Below are positions 5,279 to 11,226 of a stretch of DNA of 11,514 nt, in pieces. The notes beneath the pieces were generated by a model. The model was not told where the DNA came from, searched no databases, and was given only the letters and a program-made list of their open reading frames with translations. Within the stretch, counting starts at the first letter, position 1; each line of letters begins with the position of its first letter. The stretch is from JBBDXS01 sp964418365 (lineage in GTDB: Bacteria > Chloroflexota > Dehalococcoidia > DSTF01 > RBG-16-68-14): positions 1-11,514 of the forward strand of contig CAYQLM010000096.1 in NCBI GenBank assembly GCA_964418365.1, given 5' to 3'. Position numbers and translations under genes: made by a program.

Positions 5279-6004
5279 ATGGCCTTCCTCGGCTTCGGCT
5301 GGCGCAAGGAGGCGCTCCGGCGGCGCTTCTACGCCGCGTCCTTCCGCGGCATGTACGATAGCCTCCAGGACGCGATCGACCAGTACGTCCGGCCCACCGA
5401 CGTCGTCCTCGACGCCGGTTGCGGCAGCGGCCGCGTCTTCCAGCACCGCCTCGCCGGCCGCGTGCGGCGCGTCATCGGTGTCGATGTTACGAACGAGCCG
5501 CGCGGCAACCAGAACATCGACGCCGCCGCGAAGGCCGACCTGCGCGCGCTGCCGTTTCGCAGCGAGACGTTCGATCTGATCGTCATGAGCCACGTCGCGG
5601 AGCACCTGACGCAGCCCGAGCCCGTCTTCCGCGAGCTAGCGCGCGTGCTGCGCCCGGGCGGCCGCCTCCTCCTCCTCACGCCGAACCGCTGGCACTACGT
5701 GCCGGTCGTCGCGCGGCTCGCCCCGCACAGCCTGCACGTTGCGTTCAACCGCCGCCGCGGCGTCGACGCCCGCGACGTATTCCCGACGGTCTATCGCGCG
5801 AACACGGCGACGCGCCTGCGCGCGCTGGCTGAGGGCGCCGGCCTCGCCGTCGAGCGCCTAGACCGCTTCGAGACGGAGCCGGAGTACCTCGCGTTCCACA
5901 TCGTGCCCTACGCGCTCGGCGTCGCATACGAGCGCGCCGTGAACCGCATCGGCGCGCTGGCGGGCCTGCGCGTGAACCTGCTGCTGGTTGCGAGAAAATC
6001 GTAG
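5279..6004 (+). CDS. Class I SAM-dependent methyltransferase
   Basis: 241 residues from ATG 5279. Motif I VVLDAGCGSG (42-51) binds S-adenosylmethionine, Asp69 in GVDV fits the ribose-contacting acid after strand 2, DLIVMSHVAEHL (99-110) is the post-II region of the Methyltransf_11 type, and RVLRPGGRLLLLTPN (122-136) is motif III. The C-terminal part has no recognised substrate domain; small-molecule, quinone, sugar or lipid substrates are all possible. An in-frame TTG at 5225 would add 18 residues but falls on the opposite-strand promoter and lacks a ribosome-binding site; ATG 5279 also lacks a clear one. The gene diverges from the ArsR-like operon and may share its control region. Confidence 0.87.
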   Translation: MAFLGFGWRKEALRRRFYAASFRGMYDSLQDAIDQYVRPTDVVLDAGCGSGRVFQHRLAGRVRRVIGVDVTNEPRGNQNIDAAAKADLRALPFRSETFDLIVMSHVAEHLTQPEPVFRELARVLRPGGRLLLLTPNRWHYVPVVARLAPHSLHVAFNRRRGVDARDVFPTVYRANTATRLRALAEGAGLAVERLDRFETEPEYLAFHIVPYALGVAYERAVNRIGALAGLRVNLLLVARKS

Positions 6005-6209
6005 GGGCGACCTTCAGGTCGCCACTGGCGCTTCATAGCCGTAGCTGAGCCTTTCTAGGCTCGGCTTGGCGAGGCCGGAAAGCCTCGCCTACGTGGACTG
6101 GCGGCGATGAAGCCGCCGAATAACTCGTAGCCGAGCCTTTCTAGGCTCGGCTTGGGCGAGGCTGGAAAGCCCCGCCTACGTGGACTGGCGGCGATGAAGT
6201 AGCCGAATA
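6001..6209. repeat. Tandem multi-hairpin palindromic repeat array
   Basis: Two ~83-nt copies lie in tandem: A at 6040-6122 and B at 6126-6209. Each has hairpin 1 (copy B 6130-6137 with 6144-6151, eight perfect pairs, loop TTTCTA), hairpin 2 (copy A 6068-6075 with 6082-6089, loop CGGAAA), the spacer TACGTGGACT and hairpin 3 (GGCGGC-GATGAA-GCCGCC in A, decayed in B). A partial unit at 6001-6039 starts with GGCGACC-TTCA-GGTCGCC (6006-6023), one base after the methyltransferase stop, and may serve as its terminator. Paired changes preserve the stems in places (T/G wobble in hairpin 1 of copy A). It looks like a REP-type intergenic family; no transposase is present. Confidence 0.8.
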
Positions 6210-6357
6210 GCTTGTCGCGAGGATAGATCCTTCGCCCTCCACTCCGCTGCCGCCCTTTTCTTTCCCCACCCCACTCGGCTCAGGATGACAGAGAGATAAA
6301 GATCAGGGGCTTCCCTGATAGGCCCCCTCCCCACGAGAGCGCATCCTTACTTCTGCG
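6210..6357. other. Non-coding stretch with a second repeat-like element and a hairpin
   Basis: No gene is seen. The text from about 6217 (GAGGATAGATCCTTCGCCC) to about 6292 (CTCGGCTCAGGATGACA) has the two ends of a dispersed element type common in bacterial intergenic DNA (GATCCTTCG ... GCTCAGGATGACA), with a pyrimidine-rich interior. ATCAGGG (6302-6308) pairs with CCCTGAT (6313-6319) around GCTT and may act as a terminator or be part of the repeat. Confidence 0.45.
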
Positions 6358-6615
6358 ATGGCTTCGATCACACGACCACGGCGAGTCGAGAGTACGGGCG
6401 CGCTGCCGCTACTGGCTGCGGCGGCGCTGCTCCTCTCGGCCGGCGCGCTCGCAGCTGCCGCGTCGACGGTCCGCTTGCCATCGATTGCGGTGCAGGGCCT
6501 CCCGATCGACTGGGCCCAGCGCGCCGCCTGGCTCGCCGTCGAGGCGCTCGCGGGCCTAGGCGTGGCGTGCGGGCTCCTGGCGCTGGCGGGACGGATAGGC
6601 AGAACCGCACTATAA
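6358..6615 (+). CDS. Small two-helix membrane protein, unknown function
   Basis: 85 residues: a basic N-terminus (TRPRRVES), hydrophobic helix at 15-35 (LPLLAAAALLLSAGALAAAAS), a short exterior or interior loop with SIAVQGLPIDW, a second helix at about 57-79 (AWLAVEALAGLGVACGLLALAG) and a basic end (RIGRTAL). No family is recognised. Third codon positions are G/C-rich as in the surrounding true genes, which supports coding, but no Shine-Dalgarno precedes the ATG and the upstream DNA is repeat-like. The gene converges on the lipoprotein gene with a 26-nt gap. Confidence 0.5.
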   Translation: MASITRPRRVESTGALPLLAAAALLLSAGALAAAASTVRLPSIAVQGLPIDWAQRAAWLAVEALAGLGVACGLLALAGRIGRTAL

Positions 6616-6641
6616 ATCGAGCGGCATGGTCTGCGTGCAGC

Positions 6642-7304
6642 CTAAAGCGGATTGACATGTACCGCACCGGGCTTAAGTACAAGCCCAGCAGCCAGCTCGA
6701 ATGAGAGCACCGCGCCATATGACCCGTCCTGCGTTGTTAGCTTGATCTCAATCTCGATCTCATCGCCAGCCTGCGCGCTCTTTGGCAATAAGACCCCACC
6801 GCCCGCTCTTCCCCCAGACATTCCCGCGGATAAAGTCCTGTAGGCACTTACTGGAGCTATACCTGGTCCACTGCCAAGCGTGCCCCAGAACTCCCGCATG
6901 TAGTATTCGCCGTGAGTGCCCTCGATCGCGGGGCCTGTGTAAAGCCACAATGCACGCCAGCCCACTTCCGGCACATCGCTAATGAATGACGCGCCTCTTG
7001 GATGAGACTTGGGCGATCCGATTGGTTGGAGACCAGCATCGCTGTACAACGTCAAGAAGAATGTAAACGGGCCGTCCTGAACATATGCGGCACCGTCCAG
7101 CGTTGTACCTGAGAGCCCGGTAGTAGCTGTGACTAACTCGGCTGGGGCGTCTTTCTGCTCAATCAAGGTCCCGGGTGAGACGTCGGCGGAACATGCAGTC
7201 GCGAATATGACTAGCCAGCATGCGGCGACCAACCCGGCAAGATCATTTGGCCAAAGGGCAAATCGGCGAGATTCCGCCGACAGTTCTCCAAGGCGATGCC
7301 GCAT
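6642..7304 (-). CDS. Predicted lipoprotein, unknown function
   Basis: 220 residues from ATG 7304. A basic start, the hydrophobic segment DLAGLVAACWLVIFATAC and a lipobox-like ATAC make Cys38 the probable lipidated residue; the remainder would be outside the membrane. The mature part has beta-rich stretches (AAYVQDGPFTFFLTLYSDAG, GDEIEIEIKLTTQDGSYGAVLSFELAAG) suggesting a small beta-sandwich; no family is recognised. ATG 7304 overlaps the proS stop (TGATG) and has GAGGAG 8 nt upstream, so it is translationally coupled to proS; an adjacent GTG at 7307 is the alternative. Codon usage is far less G/C-ending than proS, suggesting recent arrival or weak selection. Confidence 0.7.
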   Translation of the reverse strand: MRHRLGELSAESRRFALWPNDLAGLVAACWLVIFATACSADVSPGTLIEQKDAPAELVTATTGLSGTTLDGAAYVQDGPFTFFLTLYSDAGLQPIGSPKSHPRGASFISDVPEVGWRALWLYTGPAIEGTHGEYYMREFWGTLGSGPGIAPVSAYRTLSAGMSGGRAGGGVLLPKSAQAGDEIEIEIKLTTQDGSYGAVLSFELAAGLVLKPGAVHVNPL

Positions 7305-9028
7305 CACGAACTCCTCGAAAGATCCGCCACCTTCTCTACCGCCTCCGCTAGCGGCACGAGCGACGTGTCCTTCTCCGTGCGGCGCTTCAGCTCGATAGCG
7401 TCCTTCTCCAGCGTGCGAGGGCTAACCGTCACGCGCAGCGGCATGCCCAGCAGGTCCGCGTCGGCGAACTTCACACCGGGCGACTCCTCGCGGTCGTCGT
7501 AGAGCACGTCTACGCCGCGCGCCGTCAGCTCCTCATACAGGCGATCCGCTGCCTCGCGCACGGCGGGCTTGTCGGCGTTCAGCGAGACGAGGTGCACCGC
7601 GAACGGCGCGACCTCCGCCGGCCAGACGATGCCGCGCTCGTCGTGGTTCGCTTCGATCACCGTCGCCAGCAGCCTGTCGATGCCGATGCCGTAGCAGCCC
7701 ATCACCGCCGGCTGCGCCTTGCCCTCGGCGTCGAGGAACGTCGCGTCCAGCTTATCGGGCGTCGTGTACACGGTACCCAGCTTGAAGATGTGCCCGATCT
7801 CGATGCCGCGGCTCACGCTCAGCGTGCCGCCGTCGCCGCGCGGGCAGGGGTAGCCCTCCTTCGCGAGCGCGATGTCGGCGACGATGTCCGCCTGCCAGTC
7901 GCGCCCGTGGTTCAGGTTGCGCAGGTGCAGGTCCGGCTTGTTCGCGCCGCCGATCAGGTTGTGCGCCGCCATCGCGGAGTCGTCCGCGACGATGCGTATC
8001 GGACGCTTCGCGCGTTCCTTCAGCCCCGCAGGCGACGCCGAGCCCGCGACGAACCCCACGCCGGCGACCTCCTTGTCGGTCATCAGCCGCACGTCCGCGC
8101 CGCCCAGCGCGTTGCGCAGCTTCGTCTCGTTCACCTCGAGGTCGCCGCGGATCGCGACGAAGACCGGCTCGCCGGACGCAGCGTAGAAGACAGCCTTCAG
8201 CGTACGCTCCGCCGGCACATCGACGAACTTCGCCAGCTCATCGATCGTCTTCAGCCCCGGCGTCGCCAGCTCCTCGACGGGGAGCAGCTCCTCGGGCGGC
8301 AGGTCGCGCTTCTTGTGGTCGGCCTTCTCTTCGTTCGCCGCGTAGTCGCAGTGGTCGCAGCGGAGCACCTGGTCTTCGCCGACCTCCGTCAGGTGCATGA
8401 ACTCCTGGCTGTCCTTCCCTCCAATGCCGCCCGAGTCCGCGTACACCGCGATCGCAGGCACGCCGCAGCGGCGGAAGATGTTCTCGTACGCGACGTACAT
8501 CCGGTCGTACGTGCGACCCAGGTCTTCCCAATCGGCGTGAAAGGAGTACGCGTCCTTCATGACGAACTCCCGCAGGCGGATCAGCCCGCCGCGCGACCGC
8601 ACCTCGTTCCGGAACTTGTTCCCGATCTGGTAGGCCAATACCGGCAGCTCTCGATAGCTCTGCACCTGCTGCCGGAACAGCTCCGTGACGACTTCTTCCG
8701 CCGTCGGCGCAAGGACGAGCTCGCGCTCGCGCCGGTCCTTCACGATGAAGGGCGGCGGGATGTACGTCTGCAGCCGGCCAGACGCCGCCCACAGCTCGAC
8801 GGGCTGCATCGAGGGCAGCCGCACCTCCTGCCCGCCGGCGGCGTCGATCTCTTCGCGCACGACCTGCTCGATCTTGCGCATCGCGCGCCAGCCGATCGGC
8901 AGCATGGCGTAGATGCCGGCTGCGACCTGCTGCACGAGGCCCGCGCGCAGCAGGAGCTGATGGCTCGGGGTCTCCGCGTCGGACGGCGCCTGCCGCAGCG
9001 TACGGGAGAGGAGCTTGGAGTACCTCAT
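7304..9028 (-). CDS. proS: Prolyl-tRNA synthetase, bacterial type with editing insertion
   Basis: 574 residues, the normal length of bacterial-type ProRS, which charges tRNA-Pro. The class II core has TAEE (109-112, proline binding), motif 2 in NKFRNEVRSRGGLIRLREFVMKD (137-159) and motif 3 GCYGIGIDRLL (444-454). Between motifs 2 and 3 lies the INS editing domain (about 225-390), including a lysine in RTLKAV (Lys278), equivalent to the E. coli editing Lys279, so mischarged Ala-tRNA-Pro can probably be hydrolysed. The C-terminal anticodon-binding domain starts near residue 473. The start MRYSKLL is the family start. No Shine-Dalgarno is seen; TATTCT lies 9 nt before the ATG, compatible with a leaderless message. 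A lipoprotein gene overlaps its stop; an SDR gene diverges upstream. Confidence 0.97.
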   Translation of the reverse strand: MRYSKLLSRTLRQAPSDAETPSHQLLLRAGLVQQVAAGIYAMLPIGWRAMRKIEQVVREEIDAAGGQEVRLPSMQPVELWAASGRLQTYIPPPFIVKDRRERELVLAPTAEEVVTELFRQQVQSYRELPVLAYQIGNKFRNEVRSRGGLIRLREFVMKDAYSFHADWEDLGRTYDRMYVAYENIFRRCGVPAIAVYADSGGIGGKDSQEFMHLTEVGEDQVLRCDHCDYAANEEKADHKKRDLPPEELLPVEELATPGLKTIDELAKFVDVPAERTLKAVFYAASGEPVFVAIRGDLEVNETKLRNALGGADVRLMTDKEVAGVGFVAGSASPAGLKERAKRPIRIVADDSAMAAHNLIGGANKPDLHLRNLNHGRDWQADIVADIALAKEGYPCPRGDGGTLSVSRGIEIGHIFKLGTVYTTPDKLDATFLDAEGKAQPAVMGCYGIGIDRLLATVIEANHDERGIVWPAEVAPFAVHLVSLNADKPAVREAADRLYEELTARGVDVLYDDREESPGVKFADADLLGMPLRVTVSPRTLEKDAIELKRRTEKDTSLVPLAEAVEKVADLSRSS

Positions 9029-9037
9029 GGTGTATCG

Positions 9038-9043
9038 AGAATA
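9038..9043 (-). promoter_or_regulatory. -10-like hexamer of proS, possible leaderless start
   Basis: TATTCT on the minus strand is 9 nt from the proS ATG, the same spacing as TAAGAT before the hydrolase gene at 368. No ribosome-binding sequence lies in the 9-nt gap (CGATACACC). No convincing -35 box is seen. Confidence 0.35.
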
Positions 9044-9058
9044 GCAGAAGCTCGCGGT

Positions 9059-9070
9059 TCGAGGTTCGAA
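9059..9070. repeat. Left copy of a 12-bp repeat flanking the SDR gene
   Basis: TCGAGGTTCGAA occurs here and again, in the same orientation, at 9966-9977. A partial extra GGTTCGA precedes this copy, so the motif is itself a decayed GGTTCGA tandem. It lies between the divergent proS and SDR genes. Confidence 0.55.
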
Positions 9071-9122
9071 CTGTCCCGAGATGAGTTAGACTAGGCGCGC
9101 TAAGAGGAAGGAGAACGAAGCG

Positions 9123-9962
9123 ATGGGCAGGCTAAACGGCAAGGTAGCGGTGATCACCGGCGGCAGCAGCGGCATCGGCCGCGCGACGGCGCTCGCGCTG
9201 GCGGGGGAGGGCGCAGCGGTCGCGATCGGCGGGCGCAACGCCCCGGCCCTCGAGGAGGTCGCGGGCGCGATCGCCGCGAAGGGCGGCCGCTCGCTGACGC
9301 AGGCGATGGACGTGCGAGAGGAAGCGCAGATCGTCGATCTTATCGACTCGGCGGTGCAGCAGTTCGGCCGCATCGATATCATGGTGAACAACGCCGGCGT
9401 GAGCTATCCCTCCGGCATCACGGACGGCAAGGCCGAAGAGTGGCGCGAGATGCTGGAGACGAACGTCCTGGCGCTGCTCGTTGGCTGCCGGGAGGCTGTG
9501 CGCGCGATGAAGCGCAACGAGCCGCCGCGCGGCCATATCATCAACGTCTCGAGCAACGCGACGCGGCACGACATCGGCAAGTCGAACCAGGTCTACGCCG
9601 CGACCAAGCACGCCGTGAACGCGATCGGCGACGGGCTACGCGCAGAAGTGCACGAGCTGGGCATTCGTGTGACGACGTTGCTGCCGGCGATGACGCTCAC
9701 GAACTTCGCGCGCAACTGGCCGCAGCCCGTGCTCGACGCCGCCGCGCGCTTCGTCGGCATGGACCCGGAGAAGGAGAGCGTGCGCCAGGGAGAGTACCTG
9801 CCGCAGGAGGGCATCGAGCGGACGCTGCGCGAGCATCCCGGCCTCCTGCTCTCGCCCGAGGACCTGGCGAACGCGATCGTCTACGCCGCGACGCAGCCGC
9901 CGTCCGTGCACATCGACGAAGTGCTCGTGCGGCCGTCGATCGGCGTAAACTTAGGCGGGTGA
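9123..9962 (+). CDS. Short-chain dehydrogenase/reductase (classical SDR)
   Basis: 279 residues with a complete classical SDR set: TGGSSGIG (12-19) for the dinucleotide, NNAG (89-92), catalytic Asn114, Ser144, Tyr158 and Lys162 (YAATK). GGRN after the second strand places Arg38 to bind the 2'-phosphate, so NADP(H) is likelier than NAD(H). The C-terminal region has an insertion (about 200-245, FVGMDPEKESVRQGEYLPQEGIERTL) over the active site, and the end HIDEVLVRPSIGVNLGG matches SDRs annotated as serine/3-hydroxy-acid or general oxidoreductases. The substrate is not predictable. AAGGAG precedes the ATG by 11 nt. It diverges from proS and stands alone. Confidence 0.93.
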   Translation: MGRLNGKVAVITGGSSGIGRATALALAGEGAAVAIGGRNAPALEEVAGAIAAKGGRSLTQAMDVREEAQIVDLIDSAVQQFGRIDIMVNNAGVSYPSGITDGKAEEWREMLETNVLALLVGCREAVRAMKRNEPPRGHIINVSSNATRHDIGKSNQVYAATKHAVNAIGDGLRAEVHELGIRVTTLLPAMTLTNFARNWPQPVLDAAARFVGMDPEKESVRQGEYLPQEGIERTLREHPGLLLSPEDLANAIVYAATQPPSVHIDEVLVRPSIGVNLGG

Positions 9963-9965
9963 GGA

Positions 9966-9977
9966 TCGAGGTTCGAA
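9966..9977. repeat. Right copy of the 12-bp repeat flanking the SDR gene
   Basis: An exact second copy of TCGAGGTTCGAA, 3 nt after the SDR stop codon. See the left copy at 9059-9070. Confidence 0.55.
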
Positions 9978-10039
9978 GGAGGGCGGTGCGCCTCGTTGCT
10001 CGCGCACGACATCCGTTCGCCTCGCGGAGCTGAATAGGT

Positions 10040-10078
10040 AAGGCTGCGCGCCTACCCCCGCCGCAGACGCGCAGCCTT
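10040..10078. terminator. Strong hairpin between convergent SDR and secreted-protein genes
   Basis: AAGGCTGCGCG (10040-10050) pairs perfectly with CGCGCAGCCTT (10068-10078), 11 bp with a 17-nt loop. It lies between the SDR stop at 9962 and the opposite-strand stop at 10104, so it can serve both genes as a bidirectional terminator. T-runs are short, so Rho-independent strength is uncertain. Confidence 0.55.
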
Positions 10079-10103
10079 CCTTACATCAGTGAAGAGCGAG
10101 GCT

Positions 10104-10808
10104 CTACCGCACGCTCCGCTTCCGCGCGTACCACGCTGCGCTGCCCAGCGCAATAGCTACTGCAGTCGTCCCCGCGAATATGCCGGCGAGCAAGCCGATA
10201 TCGCCACCAGACGACGTTTGCGCTGCTTGCGCGGGCAGCGCGCCCGCGCCCGGGTCGAAGGAGATGCCTCCGACGGACGGCGGCCCCGCGGAATCGACTC
10301 GGATATATCCTCGCCCTGCTCCAAACGGGTTGACAATCACTTGGATGGTTATCGAGTGAGCCCCAGGGCCAAGTGGGAAGCTGCCGCTGCTGTAGGTTGG
10401 GTCAGCAAACGCGGCGTCGGGGCCAACCTCATCGACGCACGGGGCTGCCGGAACGGCAGACGTATCACCGATTGGCACACCAAAGTCGTAGATCCTGAAC
10501 TGGTCACCTTTGCAGAAGTCATCGGTAACCCTCACAACGACGGCGGCACTGTCAAAAGTGAATGCCCCTTCAGTGTTGAAAGGCTGGCCGGAACCAGACC
10601 AGAAAAAGGCGGGTGGTGTGTCAATCGTTGCAGACCAGCCTGCGTCCACTGATATCGGTGGGTCGTCTGGCGCAGCAGGAACGCTTACCCCGCCATTATC
10701 TGCCGGTGCTGCGCTGACGCTGTATCCTAAGGCACCCCCAAATGCGAAGAGAAGAAGCGGGACAGCGCCGACCATCAACAAGAGAAAAGTTCGCATTTTA
10801 CTGATCAT
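10104..10808 (-). CDS. Secreted protein with C-terminal membrane anchor
   Basis: 234 residues from ATG 10808, chosen because GGAGGAGG lies just upstream and a signal peptide follows at once (MISKMRTFLLLMVGAVPLLLFAF, cleavage likely near VSA-A at 31-34). The exported domain (about 55-173) contains AFTFDSAAVVVRVTDDFCKGDQFRIYDFGVPIGDTSAVPAAPCV and LGPGAHSITIQVIVNPFGAGRGYIRVDSA, a beta-sandwich pattern seen in many exported proteins with PEP-CTERM-like ends; Cys99 and Cys124 could form a disulfide. A Pro/Gly/Ala/Ser linker leads to a hydrophobic helix (205-225) and the basic tail YARKRSVR, so the domain is tethered outside the cell. No LPXTG is present. Function unknown. Codon usage is relaxed compared with the neighbours, and the leader is long and structured. 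Confidence 0.82.
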   Translation of the reverse strand: MISKMRTFLLLMVGAVPLLLFAFGGALGYSVSAAPADNGGVSVPAAPDDPPISVDAGWSATIDTPPAFFWSGSGQPFNTEGAFTFDSAAVVVRVTDDFCKGDQFRIYDFGVPIGDTSAVPAAPCVDEVGPDAAFADPTYSSGSFPLGPGAHSITIQVIVNPFGAGRGYIRVDSAGPPSVGGISFDPGAGALPAQAAQTSSGGDIGLLAGIFAGTTAVAIALGSAAWYARKRSVR

Positions 10809-11042
10809 CTGCGCCTCCTCCGCCGATCTGGTATCGAGCCACCCGCCATCATTCACTGCGTGTCGCCTCACCCGGCTCAACGCACACAGAGCCCGCCTAC
10901 GCAGCGGGCACTGTGAGTCCTCTAGCCGTGCTGACGCTGCCGACGGCTCCCCGAGCCGGCAAGCTGAGACACTATGTCTCCAGTGGCGGGGATAACGATG
11001 CAGCGGGGTTCCGGTTTGCGGCGAATTACTCGCCACCAGCCG
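10809..11042 (-). promoter_or_regulatory. Long structured 5' leader of the secreted-protein gene
   Basis: About 235 nt without a gene, between the promoter at 11049-11076 and ATG 10808. Visible helices (plus-strand coordinates): 10966-10971 with 10975-10980; 10944-10949 with 10953-10958; a competing helix 10924-10929 with 10943-10948, which cannot form at the same time; and an 11-bp hairpin 10885-10896 with 10904-10915 interrupted by one A/A mismatch. The ribosome-binding site is at 10812-10820. Mutually exclusive helices suggest a switch, but no known riboswitch class was recognised. Confidence 0.45.
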
Positions 11043-11048
11043 ATATGC

Positions 11049-11076
11049 ACTGTACGCCGTTTCCGGCGTTTGTCAA
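11049..11076 (-). promoter_or_regulatory. Promoter with a palindrome filling its spacer
   Basis: On the minus strand a perfect TTGACA (11076-11071), a 16-nt spacer, then TACAGT (11054-11049; four of six -10 matches). The inverted repeat ACGCCG-TTTC-CGGCGT (11054-11069) occupies the spacer almost exactly, the classic position for an operator. It points toward the secreted-protein gene. Confidence 0.45.
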
Positions 11077-11089
11077 GGGGTTTGAACAA

Positions 11090-11109
11090 TCCGGAAATGC
11101 TTTTCCGGA
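11090..11109. repeat. Perfect 8-bp inverted repeat
   Basis: TCCGGAAA (11090-11097) and TTTCCGGA (11102-11109) are perfect complements around TGCT. It lies just upstream of the -35 box at 11071-11076, so it may be a second operator, or a terminator stem for the isomerase-like gene that ends at 11227. Confidence 0.45.
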
Positions 11110-11200
11110 ACGTACGGTCAGCGAGCACCTCTGCACGGCTGGCAATCGGCCATTAGCCGTCAGCAGGTATGACGTCATCGACTAGCGGACCTGCGCCAAA

Positions 11201-11221
11201 GGCGGATCCGCCTCCGGCGGA
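11201..11221. terminator. Palindrome pair just after the isomerase-like stop
   Basis: GGCGGATCCGCC (11201-11212) is a perfect 12-bp palindrome, and TCCGCC (11207-11212) also pairs with GGCGGA (11216-11221) around TCC. It starts 5 nt beyond the minus-strand stop at 11227, so it is a candidate terminator; it also looks like a short dispersed palindrome. No U-run follows. Confidence 0.4.
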
Positions 11222-11226
11222 AGTGA

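Noticed and set aside
5271..5579. ATG 5271 frame (102 codons) instead of the methyltransferase frame
   Set aside because: It is an Arg/Ser-rich shadow; the methyltransferase motifs are in the frame of ATG 5279.
6001..6209. CRISPR array
   Set aside because: Only two ~83-nt copies with no variable spacers between them; the repeats are multi-hairpin units, and no cas gene is present.
7592..9094. 500-codon open frame on the plus strand opposite proS
   Set aside because: Arg/Val/Asp/His-rich shadow of a clear prolyl-tRNA synthetase; long antisense frames are expected in G+C-rich genes. Same reasoning for the long frames at 441-1022, 1353-2282, 3824-4594 and 4519-5187.
10089..10652. Plus-strand 187-codon frame opposite the secreted protein
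   Set aside because: No recognisable domain, and it covers a minus-strand frame with signal peptide, conserved beta-rich domain and membrane anchor.
10983..10992. Cobalamin riboswitch suggested by CCCGCCACTG on the minus strand
   Set aside because: This resembles the B12 box, but the other conserved cobalamin segments (GGGAA...GGTG upstream, AGNCAGGANACC downstream) are not seen, and the downstream gene is not B12-related.
10809..11036. N-terminal extension of the secreted protein to an upstream ATG at 11036
   Set aside because: The added 76 residues are Arg/Ser-rich and unlike a protein domain, the signal peptide would become internal, and a strong ribosome-binding site precedes ATG 10808.
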